From positions 1-64,000 of the forward strand of contig NZ_JNYZ01000015.1 of the NCBI RefSeq assembly GCF_000717335.1: a DNA stretch of 64,000 nucleotides, in the 5' to 3' direction. This DNA comes from Amycolatopsis jejuensis. Lineage in GTDB: Bacteria > Actinomycetota > Actinomycetes > Mycobacteriales > Pseudonocardiaceae. Below the pieces are notes generated by a model, which searched no databases, was not told where the DNA came from, and saw only the letters and a program-made list of their open reading frames with translations. Positions 33,865 to 44,276 of the stretch are shown piece by piece (the first letter of the stretch is position 1; each line of letters starts with the position of its first letter). The position numbers and the translations under genes were made by a program.

Positions 33865-36138
33865 TCACCGAGATTCGCCGTACAGCACTTCCATCGCAGC
33901 GTCACGCAACGGCCGTTTCGAGCTCATCACATGACCCGGCGGAGATTCCTTCCGCAGATTCCGGACGAAGTAGTCCCACCTCCTGCGCACCCAATAGTCT
34001 TCGGTTTCGAGCAGCGAATGATCAGTGTTGGGCAGGAGAAGGAAATCGAAGTCCTTGCCTGCGTCGATCAGGGCCTTCACGAACCTCATCGTGAGATCCG
34101 GGTACACGTTGTCGTCCATTTCGCCGTGCACCAGCAGCAGCCGCCCCTGCAACCGGCTCGCCAGCGCCGCATTGCTTCGCGCGAAGTAGTCCACTGTTCC
34201 GGGGCTGCCCACGAAACGCTCACCCCAGAGCGCATTGTAATAGCGCTCATCGTGATTGCCCGCAATGGACACGGCGGCGTGATAGGTGTCCGGATATTCC
34301 AGGATCGCGCGCGCCGCCGCATAACCGCCGCCGGAGACACCGTGGATTCCGACGTTGCCGAGGTCCAACCGGGGATAGCGGCCGGCCAGCTGCCGCAAAG
34401 CAGCGACGTGGTCGCTCAGGTGGGGTTCCGCTGCCGCCAGCCCCCGGCCGGCCCGCTGCATCGCCCGCGATCGCAACGGCGTACCGCGGGCATCGACCAC
34501 CATCACGGCGAAACCCAGCGCCGCCATCGAGGCAGCGTGAGCACTGGGCCACCGCGCTGTCGCGCTCGGGAATCGGTACGGCGCGGCGAGATGTTGCGGA
34601 CCGGGGTAGATGTCGTCGAGCACCGGCAACTTCTCCGCGCCCTCGCCGGGGAGGTACAGCAGCCCGTACAGTTTCGTCTCGCCATCAGCCGCCATGACGC
34701 TGAACCGCTCGGGTGGTGACCAGCCGGCCGCGCGCAGCGCCGTGACGTCGGCCGTCGCGAGGTCGAGCGTGTCCCGCCCGTTTTCGTCGAGCAGCCGGGT
34801 CGCCGGTGGCGTCTTCCAGTCCGATCGGACGTCGATGAAGAAACGGCCGGACGGGGCGGCGATCACGTCGTGGTCGAGGGTGTCGTGCGTCAGCCGGTCG
34901 ACGACCCCGGTGGCCAGGTGCACCCGGTAGAACTGCCGGGCATAGGGGTCGAGGCCGTTTTCCCGGCCCGCGCCGGTGAAATAGACGTGCTGACGTGTCT
35001 CGTCGACTCCGACGAGGTCTCGCACCAGCCAGGCGCCGGCCGTGACCGCGCGCTCCACCCGGCCGTCGCGCACCAGATACAGCTGACCCCATCCGCTTCG
35101 TTCGGACCACCACAGCACGTCTCCATTGGCCAAGACGTGCACATTGGGGCGATGGCAGAACTCGGGATGCGTCTGGACGTAATCTTCGGACGTCTCTTCG
35201 AAGAGAGTGGTCACCGCACCCGTGTCCGGGTCGATGGCCAGCAACGTCGCGCGATCGCCGCTTCGTGATTGGTCGACGTGGTAAACGCTGTCCCGGCCTG
35301 GCTGGCGCCACAGGCTGCCGGTCTGCAGCGGGGTCGCCCAGGGGCAGTCGATCGGCGCTCGCGACACCGGGGTCGTGGCACCGGTTGCCATGTCGACGAC
35401 GAGAAGTTCCGCTCGGGCCACCACCGCGTCGCCGGGATGTGCGTAGCGGTAGTGGTGCCGGCGCGGCCCTGACCCGTCCGGAGGCGATGACTGGCTCAGG
35501 TACGCATCCCGCATCCCGTCTTGGTGCAGGCGGTGGGTGACGACCCGGCGGGAGTCCGGCAACCAGAGCAGGACGGGTGGCAGCGGCAGGGCGTGCCGCT
35601 GGGCCAATGCGTTCGGCGTCGACGCGTCCGGGCCGATGGCGTAAGGCACCTCCGCGGTGCCGTCAAAGGTCACTTGCCGTCCGGTATCAGTGCGCGTGTC
35701 CCGGACCCACAGGTTGTGATCGTCGACGTAGGCAGCCAGCGTCCGATCCGGAGACAGCAGCTCACCCGGCCGGCGTACCTCGGGAGCAGGGCGATCCTGC
35801 AGCGCGGCGGTCGCGGGATTCCAGCGAAAACGCCGACCGCCCACTGTGAACGCGATCGTCGCGCCATCGCAGACGACATCGCCGATCCGCGGCGGAGCGC
35901 CCGGTGCGGTCCCTTCCGGACGGGGCAGCTGACCGGGCAGCAGCACGCCGGTCCGCTGCCGCGTCCGTGAATCGACGCGATAGACCGCGTCACCCGCTGC
36001 TTCGCGCACGGTGTAGCAGAAGTCGTCCGTACCGGACAGCCAGACGGGCTGCACGGTGTCGGAGAAAATGAGGTTGCGAAAATTCCGGGGCAGCAGCGAT
36101 TCGGCACGCCGGTAGGCACCGGCCGGCCCTTCATCCAT
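33865..36138 (-). CDS. S9-family serine peptidase (dipeptidyl-peptidase IV-like)
   Basis: 757 residues. The N-terminal ~500 residues form the DPP4-type beta-propeller (repeated WLPDSRRV, LLAIDPDTG and YFTGAGREN blades). The C-terminal alpha/beta hydrolase domain has the serine in GIHGVSGGGYAA near residue 616, the aspartate in HGEMDDNVYP and the histidine in NTDHSLLE. No signal peptide is visible, so it acts on imported peptides, removing N-terminal dipeptides or cleaving small oligopeptides. ATG at 36138 is used because GGGGG lies just upstream. It overlaps the SDR gene. Confidence 0.85.
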   Translation of the reverse strand: MDEGPAGAYRRAESLLPRNFRNLIFSDTVQPVWLSGTDDFCYTVREAAGDAVYRVDSRTRQRTGVLLPGQLPRPEGTAPGAPPRIGDVVCDGATIAFTVGGRRFRWNPATAALQDRPAPEVRRPGELLSPDRTLAAYVDDHNLWVRDTRTDTGRQVTFDGTAEVPYAIGPDASTPNALAQRHALPLPPVLLWLPDSRRVVTHRLHQDGMRDAYLSQSSPPDGSGPRRHHYRYAHPGDAVVARAELLVVDMATGATTPVSRAPIDCPWATPLQTGSLWRQPGRDSVYHVDQSRSGDRATLLAIDPDTGAVTTLFEETSEDYVQTHPEFCHRPNVHVLANGDVLWWSERSGWGQLYLVRDGRVERAVTAGAWLVRDLVGVDETRQHVYFTGAGRENGLDPYARQFYRVHLATGVVDRLTHDTLDHDVIAAPSGRFFIDVRSDWKTPPATRLLDENGRDTLDLATADVTALRAAGWSPPERFSVMAADGETKLYGLLYLPGEGAEKLPVLDDIYPGPQHLAAPYRFPSATARWPSAHAASMAALGFAVMVVDARGTPLRSRAMQRAGRGLAAAEPHLSDHVAALRQLAGRYPRLDLGNVGIHGVSGGGYAAARAILEYPDTYHAAVSIAGNHDERYYNALWGERFVGSPGTVDYFARSNAALASRLQGRLLLVHGEMDDNVYPDLTMRFVKALIDAGKDFDFLLLPNTDHSLLETEDYWVRRRWDYFVRNLRKESPPGHVMSSKRPLRDAAMEVLYGESR

Positions 36139-37069
36139 GGTCACCCCCGCCGTCCGGCGTGAACCAGTCCGTCATCACGGACGGCGCGATCAGCTTGCCG
36201 GGAAGCTCGGCATCGAGGCGGTCGAGATCCCAGCGTCCGGCCGCCGTGAGCCGGTGCCTCGGAACCGGCAGCGACGTGACGGCAAGTTCCCGCCCGACCA
36301 CCTGATACACCTGACCTTGTGCCGGGCACCGCGCATCGGCGAGCCAGGCGATCAGCGGGGACACATTCGCCGGGTCGTACTGGTCGAACTTCCCGGGCTC
36401 CGGCCGCATCGCGTCCTCGGCACCCTGCACGGTGGCGGCGATGCGGGTGCGCCCGGCCGGCGAGACTGTGTTCGACCGGACCCCGTAGCGCTCCCCCTCG
36501 ATCGCGACCGCATGGGACAACCCCAGTACGGCCAGCTTCGCGGAAGAGTAGTTCGCCTGCCCGAAATTCCCGACGAAGGCCGCCAGCGAACTGGTCATCA
36601 CGACGCTGCGGTCCTGCCTCCGGTTGTTCTTGGCCTGCTCGCGCCAATAGTTCATCGCGTGGTGGGTGGGCGCTGCGTGCCCCTTGAGATGGACGCGCAC
36701 CACCTCGTCCCAGTCCGATTCGGCCATGGTCACGAGCGCACGATCACGCACGATGCCGGCATTGTTCACCAGCACGTGCAGATCGCCGAACTCGTGCACC
36801 GCCAGGTCGATCATCTCGAGCGCCTGCGGCCAGTCCGCGACGTCATGTCCGCTCAACGCCGCCCGGCCGCCGTTGCGGCGGATTTCCTCCACGACCTGTG
36901 CCCCCGCCGCCGGAGCTGCGTCGTCCCGGGTGCCGTCGACGGCCGCTTCCACATCGTTGACGACGACGGCGGCGCCGTGCCGGGCCAGTTCCAGTGCGTG
37001 CGCGCGCCCCAGCCCCCGGCCGCTGCCGGTCACGATCGCCACCCGGCCGGCCAGCCTGCCGCCGCTCAT
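36131..37069 (-). CDS. Short-chain dehydrogenase/reductase
   Basis: 312 residues. Cofactor motif TGSGRGLGRAH near residue 14, NNAGIVRD near residue 94, and catalytic serine and YxxxK in MTSSLAAFVGNFGQANYSSAK. The sequence resembles the hydroxyacyl-CoA dehydrogenases of the MFE-2 group, including the insertion NDVEAAVDGTRDDAAPA. A C-terminal extension beyond the core follows the nucleotide fold. It likely oxidises a 3-hydroxyacyl-CoA in the acyl-chain steps of this operon, next to the acyl-CoA synthetase. The start overlaps the synthetase stop by ATGA. Confidence 0.85.
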   Translation of the reverse strand: MSGGRLAGRVAIVTGSGRGLGRAHALELARHGAAVVVNDVEAAVDGTRDDAAPAAGAQVVEEIRRNGGRAALSGHDVADWPQALEMIDLAVHEFGDLHVLVNNAGIVRDRALVTMAESDWDEVVRVHLKGHAAPTHHAMNYWREQAKNNRRQDRSVVMTSSLAAFVGNFGQANYSSAKLAVLGLSHAVAIEGERYGVRSNTVSPAGRTRIAATVQGAEDAMRPEPGKFDQYDPANVSPLIAWLADARCPAQGQVYQVVGRELAVTSLPVPRHRLTAAGRWDLDRLDAELPGKLIAPSVMTDWFTPDGGGDHG

Positions 37070-38526
37070 GACGTCCTCCCCTCGGCAACGGCCCCGCGGC
37101 GGATCTTCCCCGCGCCGTCCCGCGGCAGCGACGCACGGAACTCGAAAGTCTTCGGTACCTTGTGTTTCGACAGCCGCTCCCGGCACCACGCGATCAGCTC
37201 CGTGGCGGACGGACGGGCGTCGCCCGGTGCCGCTTCGACGACCGCGTGCACCCGGCTCCCCCATTCCTCGTCGGCAACACCGACCACCACGACGTCGGCA
37301 ACCGACGGATGCTCACTCAGCACTGCTTCGACCTCGGATGGGTACACGTTGATTCCTCCGGTGATGATCAGGTCGACGCGGCGGTCGGCGATGAACAGGT
37401 AGCCGTCGCCGTCCAGCCAGCCGAGGTCGCCGAGCGTGGTGTAACCGCTCCGGGACTGTTCGGTGGAAGCGCCGAGGTACTCGAAGGGTGGCGAGTCACC
37501 CGTGCGCGCGTGGATCGTGCCCACCGTCCCCGGCGGGCAGGGCCTGCCGTCGTGATCGAGGACGAGGAGCTGCCCTGGCGCCGGTTTGCCGACGCTTCCC
37601 TGGTGCTGCAACCATTCGTCGCCGCGGATGATGCTCCCGGCGAGCCCTTCGGTCGAGCCGAATGCCTCGAACACCTTCTCCGGTCCGACGAGCTGCAGCC
37701 AGCCGTGCTTGACCCAGTCCGGGCACTTCGCCCCCGAATGCACGACCGCGCGCAGCGAGGACAGATCACGTCCGGCCGCCTGGGGGCAGCGCAGGACCCG
37801 CTGCATCATGGTCGGCACCATGGTGATGAACTCGAGGTGGTCCCGCTCGATCAGGTCGAGCACCTGCAGGGGACTGAACTTCTTCATGACCGTGACGGCC
37901 TGGCCGGCGAACAAGGCGAGGTGGGTCCACGCGAATCCGAGGTTGTGCTGCAGCGGGCCGGGCACCAGCGACGACTTCGCGACATCGAAGTGAATGCGTG
38001 GTCCGAGCGGGCCGAGCGGGCCGGCCGGGTCGAACGCCCACGGTGTCGTGTCGACGATCAGCTTCGGAGCTCCGGTGGAGCCACCCGACATGATGGCCTT
38101 GCCAGTGCAGGGGGCCGGTTCGGGCAGGCCTTCGAGATCGGAACGAGCGGCGGCAATGGCGGTCCGGGGAATGGCGTTGTCCACCGGCCAGTCGGCGAGG
38201 ACGGCGCGCGGAGCGGCAAGGCCGAGGATCCGGGCGCGCTCCGGGACCGTGAGGTCCGGGTTCGCCGGCAACGCCACCGCTCCCAGCGACCAGGTCGCCC
38301 AGGCCGCTGCGATGGATTCGGCACAGTTGCCCAGCCCGATCACCACGAAGGACCCTTCGCGAACGCCGGACCCGCTGAGCAGCCGGCTCACCCCGCTGAC
38401 CTGCTGCCCGAATTCGTTCCACGTCAAGGTTTCCCGCGCGCCGCCGGCATCCACGACGGTCACCGCCCGGTCACTCGGCCGGTCGCGAGCGAGTTGCTTG
38501 AGCCGCGACGGAAAGCTGGTAAGCAT
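37066..38526 (-). CDS. AMP-forming acyl-CoA synthetase
   Basis: 486 residues. The adenylation P-loop is IMSGGSTGAPKLIV near residue 145, A5 is FEAFGSTEG, A7 is GYTTLGDLGWLDGDGYLFIADR, and A8 is GGINVYPSEVEAV; the catalytic lysine is in PRDGAGKIRRG at the C-terminus. It activates a carboxylic acid as CoA thioester. The chain type cannot be read; with a PaaX-type regulator upstream, an arylacetic or short acyl acid is possible. It lies six bases after the DUF35 gene. Confidence 0.88.
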   Translation of the reverse strand: MLTSFPSRLKQLARDRPSDRAVTVVDAGGARETLTWNEFGQQVSGVSRLLSGSGVREGSFVVIGLGNCAESIAAAWATWSLGAVALPANPDLTVPERARILGLAAPRAVLADWPVDNAIPRTAIAAARSDLEGLPEPAPCTGKAIMSGGSTGAPKLIVDTTPWAFDPAGPLGPLGPRIHFDVAKSSLVPGPLQHNLGFAWTHLALFAGQAVTVMKKFSPLQVLDLIERDHLEFITMVPTMMQRVLRCPQAAGRDLSSLRAVVHSGAKCPDWVKHGWLQLVGPEKVFEAFGSTEGLAGSIIRGDEWLQHQGSVGKPAPGQLLVLDHDGRPCPPGTVGTIHARTGDSPPFEYLGASTEQSRSGYTTLGDLGWLDGDGYLFIADRRVDLIITGGINVYPSEVEAVLSEHPSVADVVVVGVADEEWGSRVHAVVEAAPGDARPSATELIAWCRERLSKHKVPKTFEFRASLPRDGAGKIRRGAVAEGRTS

Positions 38527-38532
38527 CTGCAG

Positions 38533-38949
38533 TCACCTCTGCGTGGGTTCGGGGGGAAGTGGCTCGAAAACCGGGACCGGCGGACCAGCCGGACGGTGCC
38601 GCCAGGCCACGCGGACGCGGTCTCCGATACTTACGGGCACAGATCCGGCGATGTTCGTCAGGATCCGTGGCCCTTCGGTCAGTTCGACCAGCGCCACCAC
38701 GTAAGGCGGGTCGAGGTGCTCGACGGTACGGAGGTGGACGGTCGTCTTCGAGTAGACGCGGCCGGATCCCGCCGCCTCGACCCACTCCAGATCGCCGGCG
38801 CCGCACTGAAGGCAGAACGGCCTCGGGTACAGCTGAAAGTTGCCGCAGCGCAAGCATTGTTGCAGCAACAAGCGCTGCGCGCGAGCGCCGTCCCAGTACG
38901 GTTTTGTCGTCGGGTCTTCGAATCGCTCGTCGAGCGCCGGCTCAGTCAC
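38533..38949 (-). CDS. Zn-ribbon OB-fold protein (DUF35)
   Basis: 138 residues. A zinc ribbon near the N-terminus has CLRCGN and CLQCGAG, followed by an OB fold (SGRVYSKTTVH, PPYVVALVELTEGPR, GDRVRVAWR). Proteins of this family are stable partners of thiolase-like enzymes; ChsH2 with Ltp2 in steroid side-chain degradation is the best known case. It overlaps the thiolase gene by eight bases, supporting a complex. No catalytic role of its own is expected. Confidence 0.88.
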   Translation of the reverse strand: MTEPALDERFEDPTTKPYWDGARAQRLLLQQCLRCGNFQLYPRPFCLQCGAGDLEWVEAAGSGRVYSKTTVHLRTVEHLDPPYVVALVELTEGPRILTNIAGSVPVSIGDRVRVAWRHRPAGPPVPVFEPLPPEPTQR

Positions 38950-40096
38950 GGGCCAGCACCACCGTTGCGGCGACCGAACCCAGCCCGCCGATCCCGTGGA
39001 CCACCCCGACTTGCGCGCCGGGGACCTGCCGGGCGGCAGCGTCTCCGCGAAGCTGACGTGTCGCCTCGATCAGCAGCTGTACCCCGAATGCGCCGGGATG
39101 GTTGTAGGAAAGCCCGCCACCGGAGGTCATCGAGGGAAGCGCTCCGCCGGGGGCCAGCCGTCCGTCGCGGACGAACTCTCCGCCCTCGCCTTTCGCACAG
39201 AAACCGAGATCCTCCAAGGCCATCAGGACGTTGATGGTCGTCGCGTCGTAGGGTTCGAAGACATCGACATCGCCGGGGACGATGCCGGCCATGGCGAAAG
39301 CGGCGCGTCCGGTCCTGACGCCGGGAGTTTCGGTGAGACTTGCGTGCTGGGAGATGTGCCAGGCGGTGTGATGTTCCGTGGCGGCAAGGACTCTGATCGG
39401 AGTGCGCGCCGCATCACGGGCTCGATCACGGGTCGTGAGGACGACAGCTCCGCCACCGTCGAGGAGCAGGCAGCAATCGAGCTTGGTCAGCGGCTCGCAC
39501 ACCGGTGGCGAATTCAGCACGTCGTCGACGGTGAGTGGTTCCCGGCGCCACGCTTGCGGGTTCAGCGCGGCCCAGCCACGCGCGGCCACCGCGATTTCGG
39601 CTAGCTGTTCCCGGGTCGTGCCGAACTCGTGCATGTGCCGCGCGGCGAACAGGGCGAACTGCCCCAGCGGAGCCGGAATCCCGTACGGCGCCTCGAACTG
39701 GGCCATCAGCGAGCCCGGCGCGCCGGCGTCACGTGATCGGATGCGTTTGCTCCGTTGCCGTGAGGCGAAAGCGATCAAGGCCACCGAGCAGTGCCCGGCA
39801 GCGAGGGCGAGCATCGCGTGGTGCACGTAGGCATCGAACGCGGCGCCGCCGAGGTCGCTGGAATCCGCGTAGTCGGGGCAAATGCCGAGATACTCACCCA
39901 GCTGCACAGTCCCCTCGTCACCCATGTAGTTGGTGAACAGCCCGTCGACGTCACGGAAGCTCAGCCCGGCCTCGTCGAGGGCGGCCCGGCTTGCCAGCGC
40001 AGCCATCGACAGCTCGGAGTGATCGGTGACGATGCCCAGTGGAGCTTCCGCGACACCCGCGATGCAGATCTCGTCCCTGCGAGCGGAGGTGGACAT
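38942..40096 (-). CDS. Thiolase-fold lipid-transfer-type protein (possible Ltp2-like aldolase)
   Basis: 384 residues with the SCP-x/Ltp thiolase fold: ICIAGVAEAPLG at the start, DSSDLGGAAFDAYVHHAMLALAAG at the nucleophile region, DVDVFEPYDATTINVLMALEDLGF and the terminal HGIGGLGSVAATVVLARD. The usual nucleophile cysteine of degradative thiolases is not in place, which is typical of the Ltp group that performs retro-aldol cleavage. It is paired with a DUF35 gene. It probably shortens an acyl-CoA chain. Whether it cleaves by thiolysis or by retro-aldol reaction is not settled. Confidence 0.82.
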   Translation of the reverse strand: MSTSARRDEICIAGVAEAPLGIVTDHSELSMAALASRAALDEAGLSFRDVDGLFTNYMGDEGTVQLGEYLGICPDYADSSDLGGAAFDAYVHHAMLALAAGHCSVALIAFASRQRSKRIRSRDAGAPGSLMAQFEAPYGIPAPLGQFALFAARHMHEFGTTREQLAEIAVAARGWAALNPQAWRREPLTVDDVLNSPPVCEPLTKLDCCLLLDGGGAVVLTTRDRARDAARTPIRVLAATEHHTAWHISQHASLTETPGVRTGRAAFAMAGIVPGDVDVFEPYDATTINVLMALEDLGFCAKGEGGEFVRDGRLAPGGALPSMTSGGGLSYNHPGAFGVQLLIEATRQLRGDAAARQVPGAQVGVVHGIGGLGSVAATVVLARD

Positions 40097-41451
40097 CAGC
40101 GTTCCTTACCGAGAAGCAGTTTGAGGCTCTGCCCGGCGATCTCGTCGACCCCGTGCCAGTCGTGTGCCGTGATCGCCACCACCGTGGCGAGGCCGGGCAG
40201 CACGTGGAGGACTTGGCCGCCGTGGCCGAGCGCGCTCGCACTCGCCACCGTGCAGTCCTCGCCGACGACCGTCGAGAGCAACCACCATTGATACCCGTAC
40301 GCGACACATCCACGCGGGATGACTGCGGTCGAGTCGGCTTCGACGCGTGCCTGCGGCGAGACGCAGCGGTCGACCCAGTCCTCCGGCAGCACCTGCCGAC
40401 CGTGCCATCGCCCGTGATCAGCGACGAGCCAGCCGATTTTCGCGAAGTCACGCGGGGTGAGCCACAGCCCGCCGCCGGTGTGGGTCGTCCCGCTTTCGTT
40501 GGTCATCCAGTGGTATCTCTCGATGCCAAGCGGTTCGAACAGCAGCTCGCGCGCCGCTTCGGAAACCGGCTGCCCGGTGACCGACCGGATGACTTCGCCG
40601 GCCAGTAGCGTGAGCCCGGTCTGATACTCGAACACGCCCTCGGGGAACGCCGACCGGACTTCCTTCGCCAGCACGTAGCCGACCCAGTCGGCGGCCTGGT
40701 TCATCCGGACCACGTCGTTGCCCGGATCCTGGTAACTGGTCTGCGTTTCGTTCCACTCGAGACCCACCGACATCGACAGGACCTCGTGCAGGGTGATCTG
40801 CTTGCCCGCACGGACCAGCCGCGAACCGGCCTGCCCACGGAGGTACTGGGCGACCGGCGCGGCGACATCGATCTCGCCCCGCGCCACCAAGGCACCCATC
40901 AGCAGGCTGGTGACCGACTTGGTCGCCGATTGGAGAGACCGCAGGCTCGCGTGGGACTTTCCGTAGCTGCCGGCGAGCAGGACACTGCCGTCCTGCACGA
41001 CCGTCAGACTGTCCACCCATGGCAGGACACCGTCGGCCACCGCGCGCTCCAGGCGTTCCGGATCGATGTCGTGGGCGCCGGACGGGATGGTTCCGGCTTG
41101 GTGCGTCCCCCATCGCCGGCGGAGGCACCGGGCCTCGAGAGACGGGAGCACCGGACTGGTCATCCCCACGACGAGCGCGGGTCCTTCCCGGCGCAGGATG
41201 AGCGTCAACGGGCCGGCGACGGCATGGCAGGCCGCGCCGTCGACGTGAATGTCCGACAGCGGGATGCTGGTGCCCAGCGAATCGACCTCGACCGAGCCTG
41301 CCGCCGGTTCGCCCGGGGCGGGGCGGAACAGGATCAGGTGCACGACCCCCTCGATGGGCAGGGCGCTGGAACCCAGCCAGGTACCCAGGTAAGGCGAAAG
41401 AGGGTCGTCATCATGCGTGTGCACGAGCAGCTCCAGGGTGCGGGCGGGCAT
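40096..41451 (-). CDS. Beta-lactamase-fold serine hydrolase A
   Basis: 451 residues. The first ~125 residues form an extra N-terminal domain. The hydrolase domain carries the nucleophile SATKSVTS near residue 170, a FEYQTGLT motif where class C enzymes have YxN, and LGHGGQV as the third motif. No signal peptide is seen, so it should act in the cytoplasm. Relatives are esterases, D-aminopeptidases and 6-aminohexanoate-dimer hydrolases. It overlaps its upstream neighbour by 41 bases and the thiolase by one. A cytoplasmic amide or ester bond is the likely target. Confidence 0.8.
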   Translation of the reverse strand: MPARTLELLVHTHDDDPLSPYLGTWLGSSALPIEGVVHLILFRPAPGEPAAGSVEVDSLGTSIPLSDIHVDGAACHAVAGPLTLILRREGPALVVGMTSPVLPSLEARCLRRRWGTHQAGTIPSGAHDIDPERLERAVADGVLPWVDSLTVVQDGSVLLAGSYGKSHASLRSLQSATKSVTSLLMGALVARGEIDVAAPVAQYLRGQAGSRLVRAGKQITLHEVLSMSVGLEWNETQTSYQDPGNDVVRMNQAADWVGYVLAKEVRSAFPEGVFEYQTGLTLLAGEVIRSVTGQPVSEAARELLFEPLGIERYHWMTNESGTTHTGGGLWLTPRDFAKIGWLVADHGRWHGRQVLPEDWVDRCVSPQARVEADSTAVIPRGCVAYGYQWWLLSTVVGEDCTVASASALGHGGQVLHVLPGLATVVAITAHDWHGVDEIAGQSLKLLLGKER

Positions 41452-42106
41452 AGCCGGTCACGTAGTCCGGTGGCGGCGCGGGATCCGTGGATTGCGGCGG
41501 GCCGAAAGCCAGGTTGACGGGGACGACACCGGACCAGGCACCGGCGGGCTCGGTGCCGTCGGTGTCGCCGGTGTCCTTCTCGATCGGCATTCCGGTGCGT
41601 TCCTTGAACGACGACTGGGCAAGGCTGAGCCGGTGGATTCCGGTGGCGGCGAGCTCCCGGCGGCTCGGCGGTTCGCAGTCACGCGCCCGTCCGGGGGCGA
41701 TGTGCTCGAGGAGAGCATCGAGTACCCGCAGTTTTTCCTCGGTGCCGGTGACCGCGCCCAGTTCTCCGTGGACGACCACACTGCGGAAGTTCACCGAGTG
41801 GGTGAAGTAGCGCCGCCCCAGTACGATGCCGTCCAGCACGGTGACGGTCAAGCAGACGTTCGCCGGCGCGCGCTCCAGACCGCGGAACGGACCGGCCCCC
41901 GGGGAACCGTGCAGATACACGTCATCGCCGATCCGGACGTGCGTCATCGGAAGCACCACCGGCCGGTGATCGACCTCGAAGGCGAGATGGGAGACGAGCG
42001 CCTCGTCGACCAGGCGGTGAATCCGGTGCTTGTCGTAGCTGAACCGTTCGGGCCGCCGCGTCGGCCGGGTCAAGGGGGTCTGCGGGTATTCCGGCCGCGC
42101 GCTCAT
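41411..42106 (-). CDS. Pyridoxamine 5'-phosphate oxidase-fold FMN protein
   Basis: 231 residues with the split-barrel flavin fold: YDKHRIHRLVDEALVSHLAFE, then VVLPMTHVRIGDDVYLHG and SVVVHGELGAVTG. The branch resembles nitroreductase-like F420/FMN proteins rather than PdxH. It may reduce or oxidise an intermediate, or act as a flavin-dependent protein of unknown purpose. It starts within the end of the beta-lactamase-fold gene B (ATGA overlap). Functional assignment is weak. Confidence 0.78.
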   Translation of the reverse strand: MSARPEYPQTPLTRPTRRPERFSYDKHRIHRLVDEALVSHLAFEVDHRPVVLPMTHVRIGDDVYLHGSPGAGPFRGLERAPANVCLTVTVLDGIVLGRRYFTHSVNFRSVVVHGELGAVTGTEEKLRVLDALLEHIAPGRARDCEPPSRRELAATGIHRLSLAQSSFKERTGMPIEKDTGDTDGTEPAGAWSGVVPVNLAFGPPQSTDPAPPPDYVTGYARPHPGAARAHA

Positions 42107-43478
42107 CGCGCCACCCGCCGTGCCGCGAACGCGCCGTTGAGCAGATATTCGGCACGTCCGTCAGGGCCGAGGACGAAGGCGAGCTCCCACCGATGGTCGT
42201 CGGTCAGCTCGTCGGCGTCGGGCAGGAAGCGATGGTCCCCCAGTGCCTCGAGCGAAGCCTCGATGACGCGGCCGGCCGAGCCGGGTTCGAAGTTGTCGGC
42301 GGTGAGGTGGTGCCGCCGGGCCAGCAGCCGGCCGTCCGGGCGTTCCCGGATCTCCCATTCCTGACCGTAGCTGCGGTAGATACCCCGGTATACGTCGGGA
42401 TCGACCTCGCCGGCTTGCCGCCCGGTGGCCGGGCCCGGCCCGCCCATGCCAAGGTGAGCGGCCACGCCCTGCAAGATCTGTGCGGCAAAAGGGTATCCCG
42501 CCTGCGGCACGTTGACGGTGGTCGCGATGGTCACGTCGTGTTCGGGGATCCACAGCAGCGTCGACGAGCCACCGAGGTTGGTTCCCGAATGCCCGTAGAG
42601 GTCCGTCCCGTTCCACTTCCGGTGGTATGCGCCGACTCCCCAGTCGTCTGCGAACAGCTTGGCCGGCACGGCTACCTGGGGTTCCTGCATGAGCGCGACG
42701 GCGCGGGGAGAAAGAACCTGGTGCCCGCCAGGGCCCTTGCCTTCGCGCAGCATCATCTGCCCGAACCGGGTCAGCTCGCTCGCCGATGCGCAGAGCGTCG
42801 TACCGGCCGGTCCCATGCCCCGGCTCAGAATCCACGGGCGCCGGAACTCCGGCGGGTCGGCACGCGGAACGTGCCCTACGGCGACCGAGAAGTAGACCTG
42901 GTCCTCCGGCCTGGTGCAGGAATGCCGCATGTCGAGCGGGCCGAGGAGCTCCAGCCGGAGCAGGTCGTCCCAGCTGCGGCCGGTGAGCGTTTCGAGCAGG
43001 TGACCGAGGACGATCGTCGACGCGTTGCTGTAGCCGAACTGCTTGCCGGGCGGGGAAATCAGCGGGATGTCGGCGAGGATCCGGACGTATTCGGCGATGG
43101 CGTCCGCCCCGCACCCGGTGTCCCGGTACGGCCCGTTGTCCATTCCGCTGCTCATGGACATCAGGTGCCGTGGCGTTATCTCTTGCGCGGCGCTGTCCTC
43201 GGCGAACCTGGCGGCCGGCAGGTAACGGGCCACGGGAACGTCGATGTCGAGTTCGTTCCGATCCGCGAGCCGCAGCGCCAGTGCGGCGGTGAAGAGCTTC
43301 GTGGTCGAACCGACCTGGAAGATCGTATGGCCGGTGACCGGAGCCCGGGTGCCGAGGTTGGCGTATCCGCACTGCGCTTCCCGCAGCTGGTCTCCCTGCC
43401 GCACCGCCGCTTGCGCGCCGACGATGTCGAGGGCTTCGGCACTGGTCCGGACAAGATCGCACAGGTCGTGGTGGGTGA

Positions 43479-43482
<4 letters not shown>
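42103..43482 (-). CDS. Beta-lactamase-fold serine hydrolase B
   Basis: 459 residues starting at TTG 43482, which overlaps the stop of the ATPase gene (TTGA). The three class C-type motifs are complete: VGSTTKLF (S-x-x-K) near residue 58, FGYSNAST (YxN) near residue 145 and YGHSGTN in the third position. A C-terminal lipocalin-like extension of about 100 residues follows. No signal peptide is visible. Candidates are an esterase, a D-stereospecific aminopeptidase or a beta-lactam hydrolase; the context of imported peptides favours the second. The long open frame extending upstream is only chance. Confidence 0.82.
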
Positions 43483-44272
<790 letters not shown>

Positions 44273-44276
<4 letters not shown>

